From the NCBI RefSeq assembly GCF_032854445.1, contig NC_088301.1, positions 44,201,116 to 44,265,115 of the forward strand: 64,000 nt of DNA. Reading direction: 5' to 3'. The DNA comes from Liolophura sinensis. Its lineage: Eukaryota; Mollusca; Polyplacophora; Chitonida; Chitonidae. Under the pieces are notes generated by a model. The model did no database searches. It was not told where the DNA came from and saw only the letters and a program-made list of their open reading frames with translations. Each line of letters opens with the position of its first letter. Position 1 is the stretch's first letter. The position numbers and the translations under genes are program-made. Below are positions 12,101 through 23,390 of the stretch, piece by piece.

Positions 12101-15100
12101 CCCTCGCTGGCCTCCTGTCACCACATTTCTTACCCAATCACAGCCCACAGTACTTCGTAAATATGTATGAGCAAGTAAGCAAGGTTCCCCTTGATCAACA
12201 ACATGAGATGGCTTTCACATTCCTCTCTAAGGTAAGGAGAACAATGCGTATCTTTTGAACATATGACCTCAGAGAGGAAAGGGTTCATTAATGAATCTTT
12301 CAACCTAAGAGCAGAAATTTGAGTATTAGAATTACTGTGGTTTAGATAAATGACTGACAGATGTTTTCCACTAATATGTGTGCTAAAAGAAATATGTATG
12401 TATGTATGTGTAATGTAAAGTAAGTACTTTACAGGTAACATACTCAACATTTTTTCTCAGTTTGAAGTTGCATCTTGGTTGGAAGGGTCAAAACCGTCCC
12501 ATGGGGAAGTATCACAGTACTTAAAGATCCTCAGCGCAGCCCTTTGTAGATGTGGATCAAAGCCAAACACAAAATTTAGTATGATGCTGGAGGTAAATTT
12601 ATGTTTTATTTTACTAAGGACATGCATCATTATTTATGTTTTTTTAATTAGCATGTAAAAAAAACTGTAGCTGTTGAATAAAGGTGACATTATATAGTCA
12701 CATCAGAAGTTTTTATTAAAGAATTATTGTTGTGATTAATCGTTTTTCCTTTTTTTTCAATTTGAATTTTCTGAAAGCTCTGGAAGGGAAGTTGTAGTTT
12801 TCAGTATGTACACTTTACACCTTTGTACTTAGGTATGGAAGGGTGTATATACAGAATGACCAAGATGATAATAAAACTTACCTTTCTGTTTCAGCTGTAC
12901 TGTTGTCATCTGCAAATTGTGTTAAAATACAGATTTCCTGAGTACCTGGAAGAGACTCTGACCCATCTTTTAGAAGGTAAACTAACATTAAGACTTCTTG
13001 TTTACTCTATTACAAATTTCATGATGCTGCAAACTAGCTTTGCTTTAGTAATAACATATTTATAAACATGCTCACCACTGCTGTCGCTGCGAGATCAGCT
13101 CATGCTGGCTGCCTTTTTGGCCGTATGTGAGAAAGTCTTACAGCAACCTTCGGTAGGTCGTGGGTTTTCCCTCAGGCCATGCTCATTTTCCTCCCTCCAG
13201 TCATCGTATAAGTGAAATATTCTTGGGTACGGCACAAAACATCAATCAAGTAAGTACAAGAAACATGCTCAGCCAGCAAGTCATTTATTAAATGGTTGTC
13301 AAGTAAAAAGAATACATGCAGAATTATGTCAGTTGTGAAAGGAATTATGTCAGTTGTGAAAATGTTGAAGCTAGAACAGTTGTTCTACCGAATGTTGTTT
13401 AGGTTCATCCGCACACTCCTCTTTGCTTGGTGTATAATGGGAAGAGAGATATTCTCTGATGTCATCTTAAACAAAATGTGTCTTTCTAGCTGTTTTCTGT
13501 ACATGTAGCACTGAATGGCATGTTTCAGGATCTACCACCGAGTCACTTAGCCCCAGCTGTTGGGAGGCTTTTTGTGAAGTATGTCTAGGCAAGAAATCTG
13601 AGGGTAGTAGTTTGGAGTTATCACCCCTGAGTGAGCAGCGTCTTCCAGTGCAGATTGACCACAAGTCCTTACTTTCTATCACACAGGTATGTCAGACGTG
13701 GAGCTGATTAGAAGCTGGCATTAATGAGGTTATGTTACAATCCAGTAATAAATACATGCAATATGGGCAAAAATATAAACATTTCACCTGGTTTTTAAGG
13801 CCCACTTAGATTAGGAGATTATTTGTGTTTGCCTAGCACTTTTCAAGGATTAGGCTGAGGTTTAATTGGATTAAACTAGAAATTCAGAAGTATAAGGGAC
13901 AGCTTTATAGTATTACCAGTTGTGTATTGATCAGATGTATAGAAATGGGTCTCCCTCAGGACATTTTGAGTAATCTGGATCACTGAAAGACATCTAATAT
14001 TAAAATTGCATTTGACATCACTGCATGTTTTATAAACAGTTCTGTTGAAGCAATGTGAGAGGGTGGGTGGGGAGTGTTGAGCTGCTGCTTACATGAACAG
14101 TTAAAATAAAGCCCTACTTGAGGTAAATTGAAACGATGCCACATCTCGCCAGTAGTCTTTTTATCTCTAATCTTCCTTCACAGATCCAGCGACTGTTAGA
14201 GTGGCTTGGGAACTACTTCACCCGTTTACGGACGTCCAATCAGGATCTGGCAACATTTGGATTGTACCCTAAGTGGAGGCTCTACTCCTGGTATATTGGC
14301 GAGTTGATCCGTGACCTGGTCAAAGACTTGGCAGTCAAGCTGATGGTCATTGTGGTGGACTGGACGCCACAGAGAGGTAGGAACAGAATTGGGAGTCAGT
14401 CTGACTGTGCTCCGGTGAGGCCAAAACTGTTCAGAAAGGTTCCGATCGAAGACCACTGTCATGCTTAGCCTGGACGACACTGATGTCTGTTGAGAATCTG
14501 ACATCATGTAAAAATATATCACAATGTTATTGAGGTATTCGAAATGTATAGAACAGCTCAGCTCACAATGGTGGACAAAGATGTTGTTTTGAAAGCTCAC
14601 TGTTGAGTGAAGTAGAAATATGAAGTGCCAGATGCTTTTAAAATGACAAGAAATTGACGCTTATTTTTTTTTACCACCTAAATGTCAACCACATGTGCAC
14701 ATGTGTCGCCTGCAAAAACAGTAGCTACACATTTGTGAGTAAGGCTCAGAAAACGAAATATTATGGAATTACCACTCGTATACACCACGGAATGAGATAA
14801 AAATTGTCCAGAAAACCACAAAACCATCATAGAATGTAATTTACATGACTTTTTGGCTATGACACGAAAGTGTTTTCTCGTATTTTCGTTCCGTCAAGAA
14901 AGCCCGTGGAAGGCTGTGTTCCGAAATACATATTTTATTACAGATATCTTCTCGGCTGTGAACTAGACCTTATCCAATATTAAAACAGCCAATTTTTTGG
15001 CTAATAGTTTCCTCGCTCACGTGAACAAAGCTGGCTTTATAGCTCTTTGAAGATTACATATCTGATACTCGTAGGCCTAGATCGAAATACCTGTGAAGTG

Positions 15101-18100
15101 TTTTCACCTATATCCAATTGGATACCTGTAAAATGGTGTTGCCAGTTTTTTGGGGGGACATATACTTTACCGAACTGATGACCATTGTCCTTGTGTTTCC
15201 ACAAGAGGGAGTGAAGATTTCAGATTAATTACTCCTTCTGTGTAATAGTCATTGTAAGATGTTCAAGGAAATGTTGTAAACATCACGGCTGTCAGGATCT
15301 TTCCACGGCAGGATATAGAATTCTCTGTGATCCAATTCTTTTTGCCACGCTATACCTTTATAACACACCTAATCCAAAAAATTGAATTTCTGAGAATTGT
15401 GTGGCTCTGGTTATAACCAGCGCAAAGTATTTACACCGACAAAACTTGGACACAGGCCTATAGGTCTACGTCCAAGGTTAAGTTGATCAAACCACATGGA
15501 TAGCTGAGATTCTACATGTAGCCCACTTATATAAATCCCTTTTTTTAGATTTTGTGAATTAAATTAATTCAGTCATGGACTGGTATAATCACTGTGACAA
15601 ATTGAGACCTTACATCATGATATCTGCTGAAATATTCTTGAGTGTATAATAATGACATAAAATAAATAAATTATAAAAATGCATATGTCAAAAAGATCAG
15701 AGTTTATCAGTTATGTGTGATTTCACTCAAAATACATGTTAGTTTGGTAGAAGTATCCTTGTTGTGGAATATTGTAGTTGTGAAGGTTCTTGACCTGGGG
15801 AAAATGCTAATGTTGTCTCCTGAAGTTTATTTTGTTAGCAAAACTCATGATATATATTTTAATTAGTTAAAAAGTTTAAAGCTAAGGTAAATTTTTTTTT
15901 AATTAAAATCAGCATAAATAAATGTACATGTTAGTTTTATCGTGAATGGTAAATGCACCTTAAATCATTCTTTTGTGTGTTGTGTGTGTTTTTGTTGTTT
16001 TTTTTTCTTTCTTTCTTTTTTTTTTTGTTGATGTCATGCTTCATTGTATCTATCTGCTTAATAGACTGTAATGGTAATAAGGTTTGTATTTCGTTTTCTT
16101 TATTTTTTAGCTGTGGAGTTCATCTGGCACCATATGATAGAAGCTTTCTCTCCCTGGATTCAGCCATTTGACAACCAGCCAGAAATACTGACACCCTGGG
16201 TAGAGAACGACTCACCCTTAGCCATTGATATAGTCTCTATGTTTCGACAGAATGTGGAATTTGTTCAGAATCATTTCTCAGGTAAAAATTGTCTTTGATC
16301 TCTCTTAATGTAAAGTTAGGCACAGTGAAATGTTAATTTCATGTATGCCAAGATTAGAATGAAGTGTTCATGTTGGATTGTTGGTTATGTTTTTATGATA
16401 ATGATGTCAGTCATAAAACTGCAGCCATTAAGTTTTGTGATGTTCATCTTAAAATTGAACACTAACTAAATCAGACTCGTGAGATTTTGCTGGAGACTTA
16501 ATGTATCTATTTATTATGTACTCTCCAATATTCCTAATCTGTTGACATGAACCATGTTAGTGGTAAATGGGAGACTCGAGGACGAGATACAGAGACAGGC
16601 CAAATGACAGTAGAATGCAACGTTTTCCTCTATGCCATTGCAATGCGTGTGTACTTCATGCACACATACATCAATAATTGTGACGTTATAAAAGAAAGAA
16701 GAAATGAGTTCACAGACTTGGAGGGTCCTGATACAGGTGGGAAGGAGTTTTATAAGTTCCCCATTCCATTACATACCCCTGGACAACATGTTTAGCACAG
16801 TATGAATATCTCATTACAGGTACTCTGGAGCCATATAACTGTGATCCCCTGTCCTTATTGTGGACGTACTACACAGAGAAATTGTCCCCTAAAGGCACCC
16901 CGGACTTCGTCCTCACGGTGTACCATTGTGATTTCCAGAAGCTGCCTTGGGAGGCCATGCAGCCCTGTGCTGATATAGTGGCAAATATGGCCAAAGTAAG
17001 AGTCTGGTTTTAACATCTCACCTTGGCTGTCAAGTATGCTGTTTGTCAAACCATCAGGGAAAGATCTCTCCCATCCAGGGATAAGTTGAAGTTGGTATCC
17101 CTGTTTCACCAATTTTAAACATTTGAAGGAAATCATATGGTATGGAAGAATAACTGTTCAAAATTTTGTTTCGTTATAATATAACTGTATGTGACTTTCT
17201 AATTGTTTCATTATGGAACAGTTTAGTTGTGTTATTAAACCACTCCACTAACATTGGTTTAACTGTATTTATGGGTGGGAAAAATGTTCCTGTGGAATAC
17301 TTGTAAGGTATGTTTGTCAGTTACTCGTTGGCACACCTTTGCTCCATAAACCTGACTTCCATCATATATCTGAAACATTTTTGAGTTTGGCATATATGAC
17401 CATATCAAATGAATACATAAAATTTGTTACCAGGAATTTGTAGCTTGACCAAATAAATGTTTTCCCGCAGCTCAAAGACCGAAGCTGTGATGACAGCTTT
17501 TTGTTCCTGAGCCGAATCTTCCCACGAGTGAACTGGTCAGATACTCTGGCTTATCACATGACCTCTCAGGCACCTGGTGTGACCTCAGGCCTAGAGGCTA
17601 GCCTATTCACTCTGCTCCTACAGTTCTACTCTGAGAAGGAACTGATGGACACCAAGGTAAGTACAGTGTACATACACAGTATTTGCCTGAAAAATTCAAT
17701 GGAAAGAATGCCAGTCAAATAAGGGTCATAAAATATTGGTTTTGGCCTGAAACTACATTTTTCCAGTAGGATATCTTCCTACCTTCCAAACGAAATCAAA
17801 AATATCTTTTCAAGATGAATAGAACTCTCAGAATCAGGCAAAATGAATAATTTAGTAATGCTTGGAATTTTAGGTTAAGTGTTTCAAAATTACATTTTTT
17901 AAAATGTGACTTTTTTGATGTGTGACACATCATATTGAAATAATGGATAAAGGTACAGCCAAATGATGTCCATTCTCCTTTAGTACACTTGATGACATAT
18001 GAAGTGTAAGGAAGTACAAGTCTGGAGAAACACTGCATTCTATTTTCAGGCCTTGGTATACCCTATTTCAACTAAAATTTGGGACACCTGTTCTGCTCAT

Positions 18101-21100
18101 TTTAGCCAATATATATGTAATTCTAGCAGGAATATTGAGTGTCTTTTTTTTCTCACATGGTTAAACCATCTAATGAACAACATACTCCTATCTTTACTTT
18201 CCAAAAGGCTGGTAAAGAAATGTAATATTCTACTTTCAACACTACAAATATCTGTCCAAAATTTTAGATGAATTAGAGTAAGTTTCTGTGCTGCTTGTAC
18301 CTAGTGTAGGAAATAGCTTGATATAGAGCAAATTATTTGGGTTCTAAAAACAATTTTAGCTCTGTGGAAGATGTATAGCTTTGTACTGTATAGTCCAAAC
18401 TGTGTACCCTAATATAAAATAGCTGCTTTCAGTACAATTTATGCACATTTTTAATTTGATTTTGGAGACAAAACTATATTGGTTGGATTGGTCAATTTCA
18501 GGTGTGCACAAAAAGTGTAATTTTATTACAGAATATTCACGATTAAATACCTTGCAAACATGCAAGAATGTTGAAGAATTGTACAGTAATAGCTTATATA
18601 TATCAAAAACATGCATTAATCTTATAATAAAAGGCCTCTCTCATTTCAGGATGGGAGCCTTGCTCATATGTTTATGGTTGCTGAGGGCTTCAATTGGAGC
18701 TACCTGGTCTCAAACAACTACTGCGAAGTCACTAACTGGCTGCTACAACACTGTGACCCAGCCTGCATCTTGTCAGAGCGCTCCTCAATTGCTGCTCTTG
18801 GACCAAGGTCTGATTATTCTAAGAGACAATTTTGTGAAACGACATAGATTTTAATGTTCATTTGTTACATATTTATTCCTCTATTTCATTGTTATTTAAT
18901 GCCATACTCAAGAGTTTTTCTCTAAAGTTTTATGAGTGGAGTGCAAGGGTAAACCGACCTTGGGCAATTTTCAAACATTCCCATGTGTGATATGCAGACA
19001 TGCACACCATATTTTGAAAGACAGGTTGTCTTTAATAATTGTCACACTGTGACAATTATTAATAACAAATAGCCACAAATGTAGCAGTGATTGGGAGGCA
19101 AGCATATTTAATACTTTGGCCACACAACTATATACCATAATCTCTGGTGTTTTTTGTTCAAAATTGTGATTTCTCCATCAAATGGTTTTGAGTACATGAT
19201 AAATTTATTATTTATTTATTTGATTGGTGTTTTACACAGGACTCAATAATATTACATGGCCAGCATTATGGTGGGAGAAAAGTACAGGATTAAAACTGCC
19301 AGTTATTAAGTATGTAAAATGTGAATTTACAATAAATATGACAGTCATAAAGATTACTTGTCTTCTGGGGGCATATTTTGCTGAGGGAGTTAACACGCCA
19401 GCGTGGTGCAATGACCCAGGAGCCTCTCACCAATGCGGTAGTTGTGAGTTTAATTCTCACTTAAACTCGCTGGTTTCCTCTCTGAACATACGTGAGAATT
19501 TCTGCCAGCAACCTTCAGACGGTCCTGGGTTTCCCCTGAACTCTGTCCAGTTTTCTCCCACCATAATGCTGGCCGCCGTCGTATAAATAAAATATTTTTG
19601 GGTAAGGCGTAAAACAACAACCATAAATAAGTGCTTGCTTTCTAAAGTGTTAATTCCTGTGTAAATAGCTGTGTACTTTTTAAATCTCAGAGTATGGATT
19701 CCATTTAATGGTATTCTGTGTTTATTCAGGCTTATGAAGTATGCTGCTGGGTTCACTGTGCCATCATCCACTTCCTGGCAGCCGGACATGTCTGTCAAGA
19801 GGGTGAATTACATCCACTGCCTGGTGCAGCTGCTGTGCCAGTGCACTTTCCTGGGTCACCTGAACACCGAGAACTTCAGCACCATCATCATCAACCTGCT
19901 CACAGAGATTGAGACTGTCGAAGGCGCAGGTACCTCTTGTTAGATGCAGCAACACTGTATGGTTTAAGTGCTGAAAAAGCCTTAGCCGTTCGTTTCCCTC
20001 CCTTGCAAAAGAAAAAAAAAGCAACACTTAATTGAGTAATAACCCTAAAATAGATGGTAGAGCTAATAAAATTAAATATAATTGTGCCATTGCCTTTGTT
20101 TAGGGTACATTACATATGTATTTCAATGAAACATATGTTTTCTGGAAGCACTTAAAACACCTTTTTAGAAAATAAATTATAATTTGTCTAAATCCACGGC
20201 TCATTTGATGCAGAAAGAAAATGGGGTTGAAATTATCTGTCTGTAGACTTCACCTTGCTGACTGTATGCTGATGGCACTTTAATGAGTACAAGAGTGAAC
20301 AAGTGTTGATGTTACTATAAATAAATGTACATGTACCTGTTCTTACATTTCTTGTCCAGGTATGGTGGAAAGTGTACTGTACTAGATAAGAAGAAATGAT
20401 TTGATTTGATGTGCTACTTTCACTTTAGTGTGTTGTGTTATATTTCAGTGAGTGACAGCTTGGCACAGCAGGAAGAATCTTTGGACATGATAAAGGAGAT
20501 GTTCAGCCTCTTGAACAACTGTAACCCGGATGGCAACTCAACTGTGGTTGTCATGGCAACGTTTGTTCAGTGGCTTCAGTCATCACCTAACAGTATTTTG
20601 TTAATGCCATGCTTGAAGGCATCCAGCCGCTCCCTTGCCTCTCTGAATCACATGGCCCAAATATCAGAAGTCTGTATAGAAACATACTTTAGTTCAGGTA
20701 ACTATTTATTCATAACCTTCTATACATGTGTTTAATTGAAACTTCAAAAATTTTCCTAAGGGCTATGTGGAAAAGTTGAAACAGCTCCCTCTCAGCATCT
20801 TTGTTTTTTGAGACTCAAATGTTTAATTTATTTATTTCAAATGTTGTTCAATACTGTTGTTGTGAATTTTTCACTTATCAAGCAAAGGAGGTTAGATTTT
20901 ATGGTTGGAGAAAAAAATTGCCTATGTTAATCCACTGATCTAAGGCAAGTTACTGACAAACTTTCTCAAGTGTGACCGACACATAGGCAGAGACTATTGG
21001 TGGAAGACAAGTCAGTGATGCCCCATAAACAGTGAGAGCAGTGGAAAATGGACTTAAAATATTTCACAATAATGCTTTGGATACAAGCTCTGTATCCATT

Positions 21101-23093
21101 GTATTGGAGCCCATTTATATCCAAAAGCAGCAGGGTTGCCTTTTTTAAAAACATGGATAAAGTATCCCACATAAAGTTTAAAAGACATACTTTCTAATTT
21201 TTTTTAGAGAAAATCAAATGAGCCACCATGTTGTCAAGGTTAACCTATCAACCTGGAGTCATTTCTATAACCCGAAAATGCAGCTGCTCCCACTTGGGTC
21301 TCCCCGAGCCCAGTGTTGCCCTTCGTTCACACAAGTAGGGGCTGTCTATGTCTTCTCATAGCAAGAATTCCTGATTAAAACATGGATTCATAGTTACCAA
21401 GGACGTCAGCAGAAAGTGGGTGTGTTAAGGTCTGTTTCTAACCCTCTTCTGAAACAAGAAAGGTTATATTATTTCTTGTCTTTTCGTAGCAGTATCTTCA
21501 TATGTGTTTCAGTTTTTGACTCAAGTGACATATCTGGCTGGGGCAGTGTGCTCGCATCACTGCAGATACCGGAGCTGAGTTTGGAGGACTACTTTCATGA
21601 GGCTTTGTTGACAGGGTCTTATCTGACGCTGTTCTCATATGTGCTGCAGCAGCTGCCACTGTGCCAAGGTCTTCAGGACGAGGAGAAACTCATATTACGT
21701 TTCACAGAGTGGCTGCAGCATGCAAAACCAAGGTATGGAAGTGTGACTCTTGTACAATCAATTCTTTCTCCAATAAACCTGACAGTAACACGGATTTAAG
21801 TGAAATACTCATATTGAGTATGGTGTACGCCTCTCTAATTAAATGAATAAGTTATCATGTTCAGCACATTAAGTTTGGCAATTTGCTTAGTTCGCATTTA
21901 GATACACATCAGAGATAATAAAATGGAACTGTGGGCCATATTCTGTGGCCAAATGGAAGAAGTATATGTATTTTGCTTTTTCATATGTAACACAAAAGGC
22001 TGGAACACGCTGTCATTGTAATAAAAAGTTTTTTATTATTATTATTGTAATTTAGCATGTTAGTCATCTTAATGCCAAAAAATAGCTTTATAGTGGGTGT
22101 AATTTGTCTGAAATTATGCCACCATTCTAGATATGTTTGTAGACTGACCTTCCAAAACAAGAGCCTTTCTCTAAAGTTTGATTTTCCTTCCCATCTTAAT
22201 ATCTTTAAAAATACCTATCTTTTTCATTAGCCTTTCAGTTTTTCACAAATTTTCTGGTATGGTTAGATATATCAAATGTAGGACTTTATAAGCATGGGTT
22301 TATATTTGGCATTACTCTTGTATTAATGTGTGCTTTCAGCTCAGACAATGAAGCTAAGATTATCCTGTGGATTTACAAGTTCCTGACCCTGTGGATTAGG
22401 CAGGTGGATTTTGGAACAAGCCAGTCAAGGTGTGCAGACATGCTTCAGGCAATTGTCCCATCACTCATTCACCTCGGGGAGGATCGCAGCTCCACGGGTC
22501 TGCTAGGGGCAATCGGACTGGGGCGCAAGTCTGCTCTCTCTCACAAGTAAGTAACAGCATGCCTGGTAGCTATCACTCTAGTGGGAAGGTTTGGATGATC
22601 GATGATTCCCTCCTACCATAATGCTACCTGCTGTCGTATAAGTGAAATCGTCTTGAATACAGTGTAAAACGTGAACCAAATAAATGAATAAATACTTATA
22701 CATGTACTATTAAAGTGGCCAGTGTGTTTTCTAGTTCACCACTGGATTGTCGCATGTTGTTGTATCTTGTTCCCTTTGGCACCTTGCAGGATCCGTGTGT
22801 TTGCCCGATCAATGGCTGCTTTCTTGGCCACCCAGATTCCCGGAGACGGAACTCTGCGGGTTCATCCAGGGCCCGTGAGAATCTCCAGTCAGCTTGCTCG
22901 CCAAACCCTTGGCCAGCTACAGGCTATCAAGAGCAGCAAGGAGTACAGCACTTACTGGGAGCATGTGCAGTTCTCTTACAACTTCATCATGAACGAGGCC
23001 AATACAGTGCAGAACGCTGTTACCCTCCTGGTTCACCTGGCCCACAGTCTGTACCCAGGACAAGGTTACCTCATGGGAGTCCAGCATTTGTAA
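841..23093 (+). CDS. EPG5: EPG5, ectopic P-granules autophagy protein 5 homolog (C-terminal two thirds, 31 exons)
   Basis: EPG5 is a large Rab7 effector on late endosomes and lysosomes. It binds LC3/GABARAP on autophagosomes and promotes STX17-SNAP29-VAMP SNARE assembly, giving fusion specificity; loss in humans causes Vici syndrome (family knowledge). Here 31 GT-AG exons join in frame to 1,738 residues plus TAA (23091-23093). The human protein is about 2,580 residues, so roughly 850 N-terminal residues, probably including the LC3-interacting motifs, lie upstream. Recognisable blocks: NIYRWGQQALDMPIDHP near residue 432, YPPTRQFFSSCIEVLGQ near 845, GLLGAIGLGRKS near 1622. There is no transmembrane segment and no catalytic motif, as expected. 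Exons are clearly less AT-rich than introns. The gene converges on NDUFA5. Assignment rests on remembered family sequence; the exon chain is seen directly. Confidence 0.93.
6135..7610 (+). other. EPG5 intron 11 with perfect palindrome
   Basis: A 1.48-kb intron between exons ending at 6134 and starting at 7611. It holds a perfect 17-bp inverted repeat at 6509-6545 and a third copy of the same motif at 6648-6666 (separate entry), plus a short CA run near 7370-7380. No coding exon is needed here because exons 11 and 12 join in phase 0. Confidence 0.7.
6509..6545. repeat. Perfect 17-bp inverted repeat with 3-base loop (octamer-containing)
   Basis: GCAGTGATTTGCATATC, then TTT, then its exact reverse complement. 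Each arm contains the POU/Oct octamer ATTTGCAT. The same arm sequence recurs as a direct copy at 6648-6666, without a partner. It could be a foldback remnant of a small mobile element or a paired binding site; sequence alone does not decide. Confidence 0.85.
7611..14376 (+). CDS. EPG5: EPG5 exons 12-22 of the window (residues 598-1115)
   Basis: Exon coordinates: 7611-7752, 8163-8334, 8800-8890, 9802-9879, 10036-10178, 11650-11818, 12037-12231, 12461-12592, 12895-12976, 13529-13686, 14184-14376. Exon 13 follows tandem acceptors (gctacag ctacag), so a start at 8163 or 8169 both keep frame and differ by two residues. It encodes a proline run PDPPPP. Exon 16 (from residue 759) encodes a strongly charged helix rich in E, R and K, a likely short coiled coil. 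Exon 17 carries YPPTRQFFSSCIEVLGQ, one of the best-conserved EPG5 blocks. For exon 21 I used the acceptor at 13527-13528 because the upstream AG at 13507-13508 does not keep a sensible frame. The intron before exon 17 hosts the TTAA element. Confidence 0.9.
8891..9801 (+). other. EPG5 intron 14, no recognised content
   Basis: A 911-base intron. The part at 8990-9370 is somewhat less AT-rich, with an open frame of 79 codons that matches nothing I recognise and is not needed by the exon chain. It may be an old repeat. Nothing else seen. Confidence 0.5.
10431..11640. repeat. Old dispersed repeat, split by the TTAA element (copy A)
   Basis: The two flanks, 10431-10447 (acataaaggcc) and 11458-about 11640 (aatgatac... 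attaatcttactt... aaaaatgct...), together match a continuous stretch at about 48181-48395. The match is interrupted here only by the 1.0-kb insertion between two TTAA sites. The right flank ends about 10 bases before the exon-17 acceptor at 11648-11649, so repeat sequence forms almost the whole 3' end of this intron. The family is not one I can name. Confidence 0.7.
10448..11457. mobile_element. About 1.0-kb non-autonomous DNA-transposon-like insertion flanked by TTAA
   Basis: It begins TTAA-AGTGAACAT (10448-10460) and ends ATGTTCACT-TTAA (11445-11457): 9-bp perfect terminal inverted repeats inside a TTAA direct duplication. The interior (10452-11453, 1,002 bp) has no long open frame, so it would depend on a transposase elsewhere. 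TTAA duplication fits piggyBac or Sola3-type elements. A TA duplication with 10-bp ends (Tc1/mariner type) reads equally well from this junction, so superfamily is open. A second, partly deleted copy lies inverted in the synapsin intron (59268-59871), and a related sequence lacking the insertion lies at 48.2 kb. Confidence 0.75.
12395..12412. repeat. (TATG)n microsatellite
   Basis: A short run of tatg units in the EPG5 intron between exons ending 12231 and starting 12461. Simple sequence only. Confidence 0.8.
13062..13260 (+). mobile_element. SINE copy in EPG5 intron (plus orientation, head truncated)
   Basis: It matches the other copies over 'agctcatgctggct..', 'cagcaacctt..gtcgtgggttttccctcag', 'gtcatcgtataagtgaaatattcttgggtacggcacaaaacatcaatcaa'. 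The tail is the typical end of the lophotrochozoan tRNA-derived SINE seen at least ten times in this window. It lies between exons 20 and 21 and disrupts neither. Confidence 0.75.
14377..16110 (+). other. EPG5 intron 22, largest in the gene segment
   Basis: A 1.73-kb intron. It is less AT-rich than its neighbours from about 14380 to 15120, which suggests an unrecognised repeat. It ends with a pyrimidine-rich stretch including a T/C run at about 15998-16026. No exon is required: exon 22 ends in phase 1 and exon 23 begins accordingly. Confidence 0.55.
16111..23093 (+). CDS. EPG5: EPG5 exons 23-31 (residues 1116-1738 and stop)
   Basis: Exon coordinates: 16111-16281, 16820-16995, 17471-17656, 18650-18807, 19730-19929, 20449-20697, 21513-21732, 22340-22546, 22790-23093. 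All phases agree. This is the helical C-terminal region. Exon 23 starts VEFIWHHMIEAFSPWIQPF, and exon 30 carries GLLGAIGLGRKS, followed across the last splice by IRVFARSMAAFLATQ; both are close to vertebrate EPG5 as remembered. The protein ends ...GQGYLMGVQHL at 23090. Exon 26 has a weak donor (AAG|gtctga at 18808) but is the only GT that keeps the reading into exon 27. Introns here host three SINE insertions. Confidence 0.92.
18885..18925 (-). repeat. Fragment resembling the SINE tail (minus orientation)
   Basis: 'gttatttaatgccatactcaagag' resembles the reverse complement of the SINE tail (gtgttttacgccgtactcaagaatatt). It is short and diverged, so only a tentative call. Confidence 0.35.
19033..19061. 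repeat. Perfect 14-bp palindrome with 1-base centre
   Basis: TAATAATTGTCACA, C, then the exact reverse complement, inside an EPG5 intron. No wider inverted repeat could be extended beyond these arms. Confidence 0.85.
19203..19300 (-). mobile_element. SINE 3' fragment, minus orientation
   Basis: 'tttatttatttgattggtgttttacacaggactcaata...ggccagcattatggtggga' is the reverse complement of the SINE tail plus the central 'cccaccataatgctggcc' motif. It lies 80 bases from an oppositely oriented, longer copy. Confidence 0.8.
19380..19635 (+). mobile_element. Near full-length tRNA-derived SINE, plus orientation
   Basis: It runs from a tRNA-like head (gttaacacgccagcgtggtgcaatgacc..., B-box-like 'gagtttaattctc'), through 'gctggtttcctctctg..catacgtgagaatttctgccagcaacctt..ggtcctgggtttcccc', 'cccaccataatgctggccgccgtcgtataaataaaatatttttgggtaaggcgtaaaac'. 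This is the most complete plus-strand copy in the window. It lies in the intron before EPG5 exon 27 (19730). Confidence 0.8.
21150..21200. repeat. Short dispersed repeat (pair with 30297-30350)
   Basis: 'gataaagtatcccacataaagtttaaaagacata' recurs with few changes at about 30301 ('gataaagtatcccccataaagtttaaaaagcaca'). Same orientation, and the family is unknown. Confidence 0.6.
22570..22693 (+). mobile_element. SINE fragment in last EPG5 intron
   Basis: 'cctcctaccataatgctacctgctgtcgtataagtgaaatcgtcttgaatacagtgtaaaacgtgaaccaaataaatgaataaata' is the 3' half of the SINE with an AAATAAATG-type tail. It nearly fills the intron between exons 30 and 31. Confidence 0.8.
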
Positions 23094-23390
23094 CTAGCCG
23101 ACACACCTGTGTAAGGAGTTGTTACCTGTTATCTCTGCTGTTATCTTACTTGACTTGTTCACAATTAAGATTTTACAGGACTGCCTGACAAATTTCCAAG
23201 CCAAGTGGCAAGTTTTGCACACTGGGGTAATCAGGGATATTTCCGCGCATTGAGTAATCCTTTGTGCCCAGTGTATTTTGACCTTTATCAATTTTGCTGT
23301 GCTAATGCAATATGATGTGCTTGAATGCCCTGTTTTTGTTTAAATCAGTTGATAATGATTTCATAAATAAACTTTAAATACAATTGGTAA
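23094..23390 (+). other. EPG5: EPG5 3'UTR with AATAAA poly(A) signal
   Basis: AATAAA at 23366-23371, about 275 bases after the stop, is the first canonical signal downstream of EPG5. Cleavage would fall near 23385-23395. A longer 3'UTR cannot be excluded: another AATAAA occurs near 24922. Choice of the first signal is inference. Confidence 0.55.

Noticed and set aside
14226..14600. 124-codon minus-strand open frame over EPG5 exon 22
   Set aside because: Antisense shadow of a confirmed exon (14184-14376) running into intron.
22715..23188. 157-codon frame overlapping the last EPG5 exon
   Set aside because: Out of frame with the EPG5 reading that joins exon 30 in phase; a shadow frame.
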